From assembly GCF_012641265.1 (NCBI RefSeq), contig NZ_JABAHZ010000004.1, forward strand, positions 739,115 through 803,114: a stretch of 64,000 bases of DNA, written 5' to 3'. This DNA comes from Chitinophaga eiseniae (GTDB lineage: Bacteria > Bacteroidota > Bacteroidia > Chitinophagales > Chitinophagaceae). The notes below the pieces were generated by a model. It had not been told where the DNA came from and ran no database searches. It saw only the letters and a program-made list of their open reading frames with translations. Each line of letters begins with the position of its first letter. The stretch's first letter is position 1. Below, piece after piece: positions 34,313 through 43,731 of the stretch. Made by a program: the position numbers and the translations under genes.

Positions 34313-35593
34313 TTAATAGCTCAGCGCTTTAAAGATGGCAATATCTTCAATACTCAGGCGGCCATTGAAGATGTGGAGATTATCGGTAGTCCCTAATCCC
34401 AGCTTGTTGATACGAAACCGTACAGGGCCTTTTATATTCATCAGGAAAGTAGCGGTTTTAGCGGTGGCGCTGGCATCGCGGATAGTATCGCTGGCGGGCA
34501 ACCAGTTAGCGCCCTGGTTGGTAGAGTATTCCAGCAACCAGCTGCAGCTGGCATCGGTATAGTAGGAGCCATACGACAGTGTTACTTTCGACGCGCCATT
34601 GGGCAGATCAAAGTTCATCTGTACATATCCGGATTTGTCGAGGTTTTGCTGCATACGTATACACTGTTTGCCGGTAGGATTGAACCGGTCGCGATCTTTC
34701 GTGGTTCCCAATATCGCCTGGTCGAGCAGCCACAGGCCTGTTTTTAAGGTGATGGCTTTCGCGGCATAGCTTCCTTTTTCTGCGGCGTCGGGCGATTCAA
34801 AATCTTCCGGGTAGCCAGCATATAAAGGTCCGCTGGCATTACTAACGTCTTTGGCTGTACGTAAACGTAATTGTTTAACCGTATTACTGTCCGTGAAGTT
34901 CCCATTGGCGTTGTAGTACACCGGGATACCGGTGAAGGTAGCGCTGGCAGGCATTTTGTCCTTTGCAAAGGCAGCGCTTTCCAGGGTATGTAATACGATG
35001 GAAGCATTCAGCCCATCAAACAGCTGTTTATCTCCGGCATAGGTATCGGTGGGGGACGGCAGGTTTTTAAAATCTGCATTCACTTTTACCAGGGTGCCTT
35101 CGTAGTTGGAGAAATTGGCTGCCAGTTCAGACAGGGAAATGCTTTTCACCGTGACTTTCGCTTTCCGTTTCAGCAGGGTAATTTTATCCGGGCCGATGCC
35201 GCTGAGTTGCAGGGAGCCGTTTACATTCGACAGCGTGGCGCCTACAATGTTGATGGTAACGGAGTCGCCTACACTATAATTAACGGCGGTATTGGCGCCC
35301 ATGGCAATGGTAATACCACGGAGGATACCACGGCCCTGGTCCTGTATCACCAGGTTGCCGGCGGACAGGTTGCCGGAGCTGGTATCGGAAATTACCACGC
35401 CATTGATGCGACCGGCGCCCATCAGGTGGTCGGTGGTCAATTGAAAGGTGGTGCCTTTATAGGTGTTGCGTAATACTTCCACGGCGGCCACGGGACTGGG
35501 GGTGCCATGTGCATAATCGATATCTTTCTTCAGACAACCGGTGAAGGCCATGCCTGCCAGTAAGAGGGCTGCTGAGAAACGTATATATTTCAT
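34313..35593 (-). CDS. DUF5689 surface lipoprotein
   Basis: A 426-residue lipoprotein; the lipobox ends at C20 (FTGC). The N-terminal 250 residues have a repeated OB-like beta pattern of the DUF5689 type (GRINGVVISDTSSGN, LVIQDQGRGILRGITI, YSVGDSVTINIVGATLS, YEGTLVKVNA). The C-terminal 160 residues form a lectin-like beta-sandwich (EDFESPDAAEKG, IKGPVRFRINKLG, LHIFNGRLSIEDIAIF). It follows SusD by 29 bases and is most likely an extracellular ligand-binding component of the SusCD system, playing the SusE role. The ligand is unknown. Confidence 0.83.
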   Translation of the reverse strand: MKYIRFSAALLLAGMAFTGCLKKDIDYAHGTPSPVAAVEVLRNTYKGTTFQLTTDHLMGAGRINGVVISDTSSGNLSAGNLVIQDQGRGILRGITIAMGANTAVNYSVGDSVTINIVGATLSNVNGSLQLSGIGPDKITLLKRKAKVTVKSISLSELAANFSNYEGTLVKVNADFKNLPSPTDTYAGDKQLFDGLNASIVLHTLESAAFAKDKMPASATFTGIPVYYNANGNFTDSNTVKQLRLRTAKDVSNASGPLYAGYPEDFESPDAAEKGSYAAKAITLKTGLWLLDQAILGTTKDRDRFNPTGKQCIRMQQNLDKSGYVQMNFDLPNGASKVTLSYGSYYTDASCSWLLEYSTNQGANWLPASDTIRDASATAKTATFLMNIKGPVRFRINKLGLGTTDNLHIFNGRLSIEDIAIFKALSY

Positions 35594-35622
35594 GATTGAT
35601 ATTATTTATTTCCGCTAAAGAA

Positions 35623-37080
35623 TTAATTTTTGTTCCACCATACTTTCACGTTCAGGTCATCGCCACCCATGGCTGCTACCGCTTTCTGGTAGTTGGTACG
35701 GTTGAGCGATTGTACATATACCGGGTATTTGAAGCGTGCCGGCATCACACCGTTGTTCTGCAACCCGGGGCCTTTAGGCAATACGGGGTGGCCGGTGCGT
35801 TTGTATTCATGCCATTGCTGGAAGTCGGTAAAGAAGAGGCTATAGTATTTCTGCACCATGATCATCTCCATTTTATCTTCCAGGGAGAGGGCGTCGTTCC
35901 ATTTCACCCCTTCACGGTTGGTATACCCTGATGGTACGGCGAGCCCCCAGAGTGTAATCCCGGCTTCCACCCCTTTATTGTAGTAGGTAGCAGGGGCGCC
36001 GGAGATATAGCCTTTAAGGGCCGCTTCCGCCAGGATAAACTGTAGCTCGGAATAGTTCATGATATTACCCAGTAACGGTTCATTCATGAGTGCTTTGGGA
36101 TAGTAAGACATGCGTTGGGGAATATTACCCGGCGCATATCCGCTGGGAATACCTTCATAGGCGCCGCTTACGGTAGTGGCCCATTTGGCGATGCGGGGAT
36201 CGCCCCATTCTTTCAGGTTGTTGATGAAGAAGGTAGAGAGTCCGTTATCACCGTTGAAGTCAAATTCCCGGTAAGTATAGAAAGCAGAAGTATATGGAGG
36301 TACGCCGGTAAAGCGGAGGATGGCAGATTCTTCGTTGTTCTGGAAGATGGGATAGTTGCCGGTATTCGTTTCTGCGATCTCTTTTATCTTGGCCGCTGCA
36401 TTGATTTCCGCTTTTGCTGAAGCGCGCATCAGCAGGCGCAGGTAAAGAGAGTTGCCGAATTTGCGCCATTGGTTAACCGTGGAATCACCTTTGTACAGGG
36501 GATCCAGCGGGGCATCGTCGGTAGGAACGGTTTGCTTTTTAGCCAGCAAGGTATTGGCTTCTTCCAGCTTGCGAAACAGGTCGGTGTAAATATCCTTTTG
36601 CGCGTCGAATTTGGGTTGGTAAATCGTATCGCGCCCCCTGTTGGCTTCTGAGTAAGGCACATCTCCAAACATATCCGTGATCATGGAGGTGGTCCATACA
36701 TCGAGGATCAAACCAATACCCATATAGGTACTGGACTGTAATTTTTGGGCGCCTTTGTACATATCTATGAAGTTGGTGCGGGCCAGGTACCAGTTATTCC
36801 ACATGTTATCTGATTCGCCGGGACGGATGATATAGCGGTGTATTTCATCGGAATTGGTGGTGGTCACATGGTCCTGCATCAACTCATTGGTGAGGCGAAG
36901 GGCGCGGGTTTGGTTATTATTAATTACACTATATAATGCTGGCGCCAGCAAGGTTTCCGGGGTGGCTACCGGAGATGTGTTGGGATCGTTGTTGATGTTG
37001 ATGAAATCCTTTTTACAGGCCATCGTACCGATACAGAGGGTGGCCATTAAAGAAAAGGCAGTGATCCTGATATTTTTCAT
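35623..37080 (-). CDS. SusD/RagB-like nutrient-binding lipoprotein
   Basis: A 485-residue outer-membrane lipoprotein of the SusD-like_2 group. The lipobox ends at C22 (GTMAC). The mature start KKDFININNDPNTSP is typical, followed by helical TPR-like segments (LTNELMQDHV, WNNWYLARTNFIDMYKGAQKL) and VWTTSMITDMFGDVPYSEA. The C-terminal region has LSLEDKMEMIMVQKYYSLFF. It binds the ligand at the cell surface and hands it to the SusC barrel encoded 23 bases upstream. Confidence 0.93.
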   Translation of the reverse strand: MKNIRITAFSLMATLCIGTMACKKDFININNDPNTSPVATPETLLAPALYSVINNNQTRALRLTNELMQDHVTTTNSDEIHRYIIRPGESDNMWNNWYLARTNFIDMYKGAQKLQSSTYMGIGLILDVWTTSMITDMFGDVPYSEANRGRDTIYQPKFDAQKDIYTDLFRKLEEANTLLAKKQTVPTDDAPLDPLYKGDSTVNQWRKFGNSLYLRLLMRASAKAEINAAAKIKEIAETNTGNYPIFQNNEESAILRFTGVPPYTSAFYTYREFDFNGDNGLSTFFINNLKEWGDPRIAKWATTVSGAYEGIPSGYAPGNIPQRMSYYPKALMNEPLLGNIMNYSELQFILAEAALKGYISGAPATYYNKGVEAGITLWGLAVPSGYTNREGVKWNDALSLEDKMEMIMVQKYYSLFFTDFQQWHEYKRTGHPVLPKGPGLQNNGVMPARFKYPVYVQSLNRTNYQKAVAAMGGDDLNVKVWWNKN

Positions 37081-37103
37081 GATACTTCTTTTTGCGATAA
37101 AAA

Positions 37104-40100
37104 CTAGAATGATGCGGTAAGGTTAATACCAAAGCTCCGGGTGGAGGGGAACTGACCGATTTCAAAACCGGCGTTGATGTCTCCATCTCCCAGTGTACCA
37201 AATTCCGGGTCAAAGGAAGGCCAGTGGCTGAATACCAGCAGGTCGCGGCCATACAGGCCGATGGTGCCTTTGGTGAACCCGATTTTTTTCAGGAATTGTG
37301 GTGTGAGGGTGTAATCCAACCGGGTTTCCCGTAGTTTGATAAAGTCGGTGCTGAACAGGTTGGATTCAATATTATCCCGCTTAAAATGTTCGGAGTAATA
37401 AGTTTGAATGTTAGCCGCTACCACCTCATTTTTACGGAAAGTGCCATCTGCATTCCTGATCACGCCATCGCCAATGATGCCGTTATAGCGGCCGGGGATG
37501 GTCTTTTTCAGTTTGCCTTCTTCTGCCAGCACAGAGTGGGTGAGGGAGTAGGCTACGCCACCGGTTTGCCCGTCGAAGAGGAAGCTGAAGCGGAATTTTT
37601 TATAGGTAAAGGTGTTGGTGATCCCTGCTTTCCAGTCGGGGTTGGTATTACCGAGGTAAGAAGCGGTTTCGGACAACAGCGGATAGCCCTGATCGTTATA
37701 GATGATTTGTCCGTCGGGAGAGCGTTGATAGCCCAGGCCATAGATATCGCCCATTCGTCCGCCGGGGCGGGCTTCAATGGACCCACGGCCAGCAGGACCC
37801 GTAGACATTACATAGGTTTCAATGCCATCGGGGAGAGAGCTGATGCGGCTGCGGTTAGCGGCAAAAGTACCGTTCACGATCCAGGTAATGCCTTTGGGCT
37901 TTTTCACCGGTGTGGCATTAGCTTCTATTTCGATGCCTTTGTTGGCCACCGTACCGGCATTGATGATGGCGCCTTTGAAGCCTGTGGCTTTGTCGAGTGG
38001 CGCTTGTATGATCTGGTTATGGGTATTGTTTTGATAGAAGGTGATACCAAAACCCAGGCGGTTCTGGAACAGGCTGGCGTCTATTCCTGCTTCCACGCTG
38101 ATGGTCTTCATCGGCTTCAGGTTGGGATTGGCAATATATCCCGGGTTGGAAAGACCGCTCTGGAATTGTTCTTTCAGATAACCGAAGCGGGTAAAGTAAG
38201 GAGTGGTACCACCACTACCTACACCTGAAACGGACGATCTTACCTTCAGCAGGGAGATGGCTACCGGCAGTTTAAAGATATCCGACAGGATAGCCGATGC
38301 ATTGATGGAAGGATAGAAGAAGGAGGTATTATCCGTGGAGGTTTCCGATGCAAGGGTGCTGCTCCAGTCGTTACGCGCGGTCACATCCAGGAACAGGTAG
38401 TTATTGTAGCTGAACTGGGCCAGGCCATAGAAGCTGTTCACTGCATATTGGGAGTTGTATGGCAATGCTACCGGGATGTTTTTGCTGTTGGCAAAATTGT
38501 ATACGCCGGGATACCTGAGTTTGTCGGCCCGTACTTCATCGCGATTGTAGAAGTTGTGCATCTGGCTGCCTCCCAGGGAGATGGTGGCGTCGAACTTGCT
38601 GGTAACCGCGCGGTGGTAACGCAGGAGGAAGTCGTTGTTCAGTTCACGGGAGTAAATGTTTTGTGTACGGAACATACCATCTGCAAACTTCTGGGTATTT
38701 TTTGGACGTTGCTGGGAACGGCTTTCGGTGCTGTAATCCAGCGATGTGCGCACCATCAGGCTGAGATCTTTTGTGAAGTTGTAGGTAGCGGATATATTAC
38801 CAATAACGCCGTTGCGGTTTACTTTATTCAGCATTTCATAGGCTTGCAGGTAAGGATTGTCGAGCAGGCTGCTGAAAGGACGGTTTTGCGCCATTTGTTC
38901 CTGCCCGGGTAACCAGTATTCCCTGAACCAGTCGAGGTTGGCGTTGGGCACCATGCCCCGGATGAAATACATGATCGTTTGGTTGTTGTAACCACTGGAG
39001 GGCAGGTTATCACTTTTCTTATTGGTATAATTTACTTTGGTAGCTATCTGCAGTTTATCCGATACTTTATGGTTGACGGATAATGCCACCGTGTTCCTGC
39101 CATAGCCGGTATTGGGTACGATCCAGTTGTTATTCAGGTTGGTGTAGGACAACCGGATGGAGGTATTGTTATTACCGCCTTCCAGTGTTACACTGTTGGT
39201 AAAAGTTTTGGCGGTATTGAAGAAATCTTTACGGTTGTTTTTATAAGGCACCCACGGGGTTCTGACGGTGCCACCGGTATGGGTAACGGGATCATACTGG
39301 TAGTACATTTGTCCGTCGAATTTAGGGCCCCAGGCAGAGCTGGTGCTGCGGGTGCTGGCGCCATCGGCGGTAGCGCCGTAGGAGTACCAGGTATCTTGTC
39401 CGGATGCGCCCTGCCCGTATTCGTATTGATAGTCGGGCCAGCGGTTAATTGTTTCGAAGGTAGCATTGGAGTTAACGGTAACGCCTAATCCTTTTTTCAC
39501 TTTACCGGATTTGGTGGTGATGATGATGGCGCCGTTGGCTCCCCTGGCGCCGTATAGGGCGGCAGCGCCGGGGCCTTTCAATACAGATACGCTTTCAATA
39601 TCATCGGGATTGATATCATTGAGGCTGGTACCAAAATCGGTGGGAGAGTCGCCATCGAGATAGGAGCCGCTGCCATTACCGGTTTGTTTGCCGCTGCTAC
39701 CATTGATAATAACGCCATCTACCACGATGAGGGCTTCGCTGTTACCAGTGATATTGTTTTCGCCGCGCAGTATAATTTTAGTGGAACCAGCGGGGCCTCC
39801 GTTGGATTTCAGCATATTGAGGCCGGCTACTTTCCCGGTGAGGGCGTTGGTCCAGTTGTTACTCAGTGCATCGGTAAGCTGTTCATTGCTTACTTTGCTG
39901 ACGGCGTATCCCAGTGCTTTTTCATCGCGCTTGATGCCCAGCGCCGTCACCACTACGCCTTCCAGCTGGGTGATGTTTTGCTGCATTTTTATTTTGAGAT
40001 TGGCAGCAGCGCCGGCTACCGGGTAGGTATATGGATCGAGGCCGATGGCGCGGAATACCACGTGGCTGCCAACGGGTGCCTGTATATCGAAGATGCCATT

Positions 40101-40517
40101 TTCGCCGGTAACGGCGGCGGTTTTTCCATCGATAGAGATGCTTACGCCGGGTAAGGCTCCGTCGGCGTCGCTGCCCAACACTACGCCTTTTACGGGTACT
40201 TTTTCTACCGCGGCGGTGTCTTTGTCTTTAATGTAGATATTGTTGCCCTGCAGCTTTATATCGAAGCCGGTTTGCGCGGCGATCAGGGCCAGCAGCTTTT
40301 CCAGCGGCATTTTTTCTGCCGGCAGTTGTAGTTCATGGCGTGTGCGCACTATTTTATCGTTGTACAGCACCGCTATTTTTTCTTGTTGCTGGAGGGTGGT
40401 GATCACCTCCTGGAGGGACATCTTTTTTTTGCTAAACTGGATGACACGGGTAGCCGTCTGCGCCCATACTGACCCCGCCAGTACCAGGCAACACAGCCCG
40501 CCAATAATTTTTTTCAT
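37104..40517 (-). CDS. SusC/RagA-like TonB-linked outer membrane protein
   Basis: A 1137-residue outer-membrane importer. A signal peptide (1-19) is followed by an STN domain (about 25-95), which contacts the FecR anti-sigma factor. Next come a carboxypeptidase-regulatory-like domain (VKGVVLGSDADGALPGVSI), a plug (LEGVVVTALGIKRDEKALGY, SEALIVVDGVIING, SVLKGPGAAALYGARGANGA) and a 22-strand-type barrel ending in aromatic INLTASF. The STN domain makes it a signal-transducing receptor, matching the sigma/FecR genes directly upstream. No glycosidase is in the unit, so the ligand may be a peptide or small glycan. Confidence 0.95.
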   Translation of the reverse strand: MKKIIGGLCCLVLAGSVWAQTATRVIQFSKKKMSLQEVITTLQQQEKIAVLYNDKIVRTRHELQLPAEKMPLEKLLALIAAQTGFDIKLQGNNIYIKDKDTAAVEKVPVKGVVLGSDADGALPGVSISIDGKTAAVTGENGIFDIQAPVGSHVVFRAIGLDPYTYPVAGAAANLKIKMQQNITQLEGVVVTALGIKRDEKALGYAVSKVSNEQLTDALSNNWTNALTGKVAGLNMLKSNGGPAGSTKIILRGENNITGNSEALIVVDGVIINGSSGKQTGNGSGSYLDGDSPTDFGTSLNDINPDDIESVSVLKGPGAAALYGARGANGAIIITTKSGKVKKGLGVTVNSNATFETINRWPDYQYEYGQGASGQDTWYSYGATADGASTRSTSSAWGPKFDGQMYYQYDPVTHTGGTVRTPWVPYKNNRKDFFNTAKTFTNSVTLEGGNNNTSIRLSYTNLNNNWIVPNTGYGRNTVALSVNHKVSDKLQIATKVNYTNKKSDNLPSSGYNNQTIMYFIRGMVPNANLDWFREYWLPGQEQMAQNRPFSSLLDNPYLQAYEMLNKVNRNGVIGNISATYNFTKDLSLMVRTSLDYSTESRSQQRPKNTQKFADGMFRTQNIYSRELNNDFLLRYHRAVTSKFDATISLGGSQMHNFYNRDEVRADKLRYPGVYNFANSKNIPVALPYNSQYAVNSFYGLAQFSYNNYLFLDVTARNDWSSTLASETSTDNTSFFYPSINASAILSDIFKLPVAISLLKVRSSVSGVGSGGTTPYFTRFGYLKEQFQSGLSNPGYIANPNLKPMKTISVEAGIDASLFQNRLGFGITFYQNNTHNQIIQAPLDKATGFKGAIINAGTVANKGIEIEANATPVKKPKGITWIVNGTFAANRSRISSLPDGIETYVMSTGPAGRGSIEARPGGRMGDIYGLGYQRSPDGQIIYNDQGYPLLSETASYLGNTNPDWKAGITNTFTYKKFRFSFLFDGQTGGVAYSLTHSVLAEEGKLKKTIPGRYNGIIGDGVIRNADGTFRKNEVVAANIQTYYSEHFKRDNIESNLFSTDFIKLRETRLDYTLTPQFLKKIGFTKGTIGLYGRDLLVFSHWPSFDPEFGTLGDGDINAGFEIGQFPSTRSFGINLTASF

Positions 40518-40527
40518 GCTACATTAT

Positions 40528-41505
40528 TTATTTGTTGTTCCGGAGAGAATTTGATTGTAAAGAAAGAATAACACTGTCTGCGGTCACCTGGTATTGTATC
40601 CCTGCGAGGAAGCTGAGTCCCCCGAGTACGGCGTGAATGCCGTTGTCTTCTACACTACCGGTGAAGGATACCCGTTGTGGTGTACCACGGATAATAATTT
40701 TACGGTTATACCATTGTTCCAGTTTTGCGGCGATGCCGGGTAAGTCGTCGTTTTCAAATACCAGTTTATTATCTCTCAGGCCAGTTACCTGGTGCAGGGA
40801 AATATGGCTGCTAGTAGTCTTATGAGTAACCGGGTCGTAGGTGATTTTTTGTTCCGGCAGCAGGTTGATATTGAGTTGCTCGGCGGTCACATTAATTTTA
40901 CCGGTGGCCACGGCAATTTCCTGTGGTGCATTTTCGCGTGCGTTGATATGAAAAGAAGTACCTAATACGGTAATGGCTGTATGAGGTGTTTGTACCCGGA
41001 AAGGTTGGGCTGCGTTGCTGGTAACGTTGAAGAAGGCAGTTCCCTTGAGGGTCACGCACCGTTCGCTGTTGTGGAAGGTGGCGGCATCGTAGGTAATGGA
41101 GGAGTTGTATTGGAGCCATACCTCGGTGCTGTCGGGCAGGGTAATGCGTTTCTTGTCGCGGGCCGTGGTAGCCAGTTTTACCAGGTGTGGCGTAACGGGG
41201 CCTGGGCGATGCACTCCGTACCAGGCGGCGGTGCAGAGCAGGGCTGCTATGGCGGCAGCTGCGCTGTATCGTTTCCAGGGAAACATTTTTCTGACGGGCG
41301 CTTCCTGTATACCGGTTTGTATTTTGAGCCAGTCGGCGGCGGCGCTGTCTTTATCGGCCGCTTTTTCGAGCGACAGTTTGCGTTGCGCCAGTGCGGCCAG
41401 TATATCCCTGTTTTTTTCCGATTCCTGCAGCCAGGCAACTACCATTTCCCGTTCGGCGGCATCTGATAGTTCATGGATATAACGAAATAAGATATTAGCG
41501 TTCAA
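40528..41505 (-). CDS. FecR-family anti-sigma factor
   Basis: A 325-residue single-pass membrane regulator. The N-terminal 75 residues form the cytoplasmic sigma-binding region, residues about 81-98 the membrane helix, and 105-210 the FecR domain (KRITLPDSTEVWLQYNSSITYD, LKGTAFFNVTSNAAQPFRV, ITVLGTSFHINA). The C-terminal DUF4974-like domain (LVFENDDLPGIAAKLEQWYNRKI) ends the protein; it resembles an STN fold and pairs with the SusC STN domain. It precedes SusC by 10 bases. It holds the sigma factor inactive until the receptor signals. Confidence 0.93.
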   Translation of the reverse strand: MNANILFRYIHELSDAAEREMVVAWLQESEKNRDILAALAQRKLSLEKAADKDSAAADWLKIQTGIQEAPVRKMFPWKRYSAAAAIAALLCTAAWYGVHRPGPVTPHLVKLATTARDKKRITLPDSTEVWLQYNSSITYDAATFHNSERCVTLKGTAFFNVTSNAAQPFRVQTPHTAITVLGTSFHINARENAPQEIAVATGKINVTAEQLNINLLPEQKITYDPVTHKTTSSHISLHQVTGLRDNKLVFENDDLPGIAAKLEQWYNRKIIIRGTPQRVSFTGSVEDNGIHAVLGGLSFLAGIQYQVTADSVILSLQSNSLRNNK

Positions 41506-41617
41506 AGTAAGCCGTTTATTATAGAGGAGGAGGCGACGGGCGCAAATTCCTGTGAATGTGTGTTAAGGAATTGTTAACAAGTGATTTTTTGCTACCGTAA
41601 AGGGTTTGGTGGGATTG

Positions 41618-42208
41618 TCAGGAAGGAATTAGCAGCAACAGGGAGCCGATCATGAGGCCAATTTCGCAGTCCTGCGCAGTGAGCTGCATCGTTTTGATTT
41701 CATCCTGTAATACCCGGATGGCGGTGTTGAGCTGGTACTCTACTTTCTTGGGAGTAACATGGAGGAGGTGGGCAATTTCTTTATTGGTGAGGCCCAATAG
41801 TTTGAGATCAATGATTTCTTTTTTTACCGGGTCGAGTCGCAATAACAATTGTTGCAGCGCTGCTTTTGATTCTTTATGGACCATATGCGTATCGGGGGTA
41901 TGATGCGATATGCCTTCTTCTAATTGGTCGTTTGCGATGGTGACGGTGATCGGGAGTTTGTCTTTATGTTTTTTGCAGCGGCGGCGTGCGGCTACCAGCA
42001 GGTAGTTTTTGATATTGGCGTTCACGCGGATGTTGGCACGTTGGCGCCAGAGGTCACAAAACAATTCGGCGGCAATATCCCGGGCCAGTTCATAATCGCC
42101 CGTAAACGCGTAGCAGTACCGGCTTACCAGTACATAATACTCATCATACAAAACTTTAAAAGTCTGCTGATTCCACTCCGCTCCATTTAGTTCTGATACA
42201 GGTTGCAT
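41618..42208 (-). CDS. ECF RNA polymerase sigma factor (FecI-like)
   Basis: A sigma-70 factor of 196 residues from the ATG at 42208; the frame stays open to an ATG at 42361, which would add 51 residues not typical of the family. Region 2 (TFKVLYDEYYVLVSRYCYAF, ELARDIAAELFCDLW, IKNYLLVAARRRC) and region 4 (LDPVKKEIIDLKLLGLTNKEIAHLL, VTPKKVEYQLNTAI) are clear. An extra C-terminal tail ends in a hydrophobic GLMIGSLLLLIPS. It should drive the FecR-SusC-SusD-DUF5689 genes when released by FecR. A 112-base gap separates it from fecR. Confidence 0.9.
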   Translation of the reverse strand: MQPVSELNGAEWNQQTFKVLYDEYYVLVSRYCYAFTGDYELARDIAAELFCDLWRQRANIRVNANIKNYLLVAARRRCKKHKDKLPITVTIANDQLEEGISHHTPDTHMVHKESKAALQQLLLRLDPVKKEIIDLKLLGLTNKEIAHLLHVTPKKVEYQLNTAIRVLQDEIKTMQLTAQDCEIGLMIGSLLLLIPS

Positions 42209-42428
42209 ATAGGGTGGCGAAATTAAGTAAGGCGATAGTTTAATTACTTCAACGTTCTCTAATTTAATAAAAAGTTCATACTGCGCGGGGGATATTTTCG
42301 GATGCGCAAATAGGGTGCGTTGCGGTGCTATAATTTTATTTTCCCGGTATAGGTATGCCATCGCTGATCATATGCATGCAGGCCTGCTATGATCTTCCTG
42401 TCGGGGAGTTACCCTGAAAACGCAGTAT

Positions 42429-42947
42429 ATGAGAAGGCTATTTATTTGGATGGTGATGATGGGTATTGCTGTCAATGCCGGCGCGCAGCATATTACCATT
42501 GTTACCGGTGGTAAACCGGAGAACAGCCCGGTGGCGCGGGTTTTCGGGAAAGACAAGTTTACGCTGGTATCAGGCTATCTTCATATCACTCCCGAGGAGG
42601 CGATCGCATTTGAAGCTGCCTGGAGCGACTATGAGAGGGATAAAAGGTCCTGGTTATCGGAGTGCTATGCATTGCTGACGATGTACCATGACGTCAATGC
42701 TTTACCGGACAACGCCCGGGCGGATATGCTCAATAGGCAGCTGATCAGCAATGACCTTGCTTATGTACGCCTGCAAATGAAGCACAGCCCTGCCATGAAC
42801 GAGCTGCTGGGCGCCACCAGGGCCAGTTTGTTCTTTCAGCTGGATAGTCATATTGAACAGGCCGGCCGTGTGTATATCCAGCAGCAGTTACCATTTACCC
42901 GGCAGCCGGAACCTTTGCCGGGGATGCCACCATATTTTTTGAAGTAA
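42429..42947 (+). CDS. secreted helical protein, unknown function
   Basis: A 172-residue protein with a signal peptide (1-19). The mature part has a short beta-like opening, then FTLVSGYLHITPEEAIAFEAAWSDYERDKRSW and three further amphipathic helices, ending in a proline-rich tail. The ITPEEAIAFEAAW helix resembles the Spy/CpxP-type helical proteins that in Bacteroidota often sit beside ECF sigma genes, but the match is only by pattern. It is divergent from the sigma factor across 220 bases. A role in envelope sensing is a guess. Confidence 0.6.
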   Translation: MRRLFIWMVMMGIAVNAGAQHITIVTGGKPENSPVARVFGKDKFTLVSGYLHITPEEAIAFEAAWSDYERDKRSWLSECYALLTMYHDVNALPDNARADMLNRQLISNDLAYVRLQMKHSPAMNELLGATRASLFFQLDSHIEQAGRVYIQQQLPFTRQPEPLPGMPPYFLK

Positions 42948-43027
42948 GTCAATTTATTAACCCAGGTGCATCAGAAAGGAGGTACGCCGGGATAGCTTTG
43001 CAGGTATAACAAATCAATTTTATTCAC

Positions 43028-43357
43028 ATGCTGTTATTCAACATTATACTGATCATTCACGTGAGCGCTTTCCTGCTGTACTTATGCCGCCTGGCGCTTT
43101 TATTTCCTATAAAACAGCCTGCCAAAGATAAGTGGGGGCTTCCCCTGGGTATCCTGATCCTGTGCACCGGTATTGCCCTGGTGGCCCTGAAATACCCGGC
43201 AGTCAACTATTACAAGATAGTCCCTAAGCTGAGTTTATTTTTACTGGTCGGAGTGATCAATGGTATCTATGATAAACGGCCGCTGTCGAGATGGGCTTAT
43301 TACCTGTTGCTGGGCGCAACGGTATTGGCGGCGCTGATTGCGGTGGTGAAGGTGTAG
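43028..43357 (+). CDS. four-helix membrane protein, unknown function
   Basis: A 109-residue protein with hydrophobic segments at about 3-26, 37-55, 62-80 and 88-107, so four membrane helices. The first carries a His (LIIHVSAFLLYL), and a second-helix/loop LKYPAVNYYKIVPKLSLFL is conserved-looking. The layout resembles the SirB/YisL-like four-helix families, without a firm match. The role is unknown. It lies between the secreted helical protein and the RHS unit, and a GC-rich hairpin follows it. Confidence 0.6.
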   Translation: MLLFNIILIIHVSAFLLYLCRLALLFPIKQPAKDKWGLPLGILILCTGIALVALKYPAVNYYKIVPKLSLFLLVGVINGIYDKRPLSRWAYYLLLGATVLAALIAVVKV

Positions 43358-43367
43358 TGGAGGGGGC

Positions 43368-43393
43368 CCGGGGCTCCTGGTTTGGGGCCCCGG
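43368..43393 (+). other. GC-rich hairpin after the four-helix protein
   Basis: A 7-bp perfect GC stem (CCGGGGC 43368-43374; GCCCCGG 43387-43393) with a 12-base loop begins 10 bases after the stop at 43357. It has no T-run, so it may be a Rho-assisted or weak terminator. The rest of the 374-base gap up to 43731 holds a candidate promoter and no gene I can support. Confidence 0.4.
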
Positions 43394-43461
43394 CGAGTGG
43401 GAAATGAAACGGGCGGATCAAGGTTGCGGTAGCAGTGGGATGATTTGAAAAATTAATTTTG

Positions 43462-43491
43462 TTTGAAATTCAATTTTTTATACTAGTTTTA
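43462..43491 (+). promoter_or_regulatory. candidate promoter of the RHS unit
   Basis: TTTG at 43462-43465 and TAGTTTTA at 43484-43491 are spaced 18 bases apart and fit the Bacteroidota TTTG/TAnnTTTG pattern with one mismatch. If used, the first gene of the RHS unit (ATG 43732) would have a leader of over 200 bases. The region around it is AT-rich. Confidence 0.35.
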
Positions 43492-43731
43492 TAATGCGTG
43501 TTAACCTCGAAAGTGAGCAGCGCTATTGTTGATTTAATCCTATATTTTATGAAATTGTCATTCCTATTCCTTTATGTACGCATGGCCCGTGAGGCTATAT
43601 TATTATTTTCCCGGATTCATATTTTTTCTATGAGATAGTGTCTTGTCTGTGGTATTCAAAGATTAATCCGAATCCCTGTAGTGAGGCCCTTGTCAGGCAT
43701 TTCTAATCCCCCAAATCCTGTTTTGATTAAT

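Noticed and set aside
42209..42361. Extra 51 residues at the start of the sigma factor
   Set aside because: The extension has no sigma-factor feature and makes the protein longer than usual; it cannot be fully excluded from sequence alone.
43358..43731. Hidden small gene in the gap before the RHS unit
   Set aside because: No open frame with a plausible start and composition was found; only a GC hairpin and a candidate promoter are visible.
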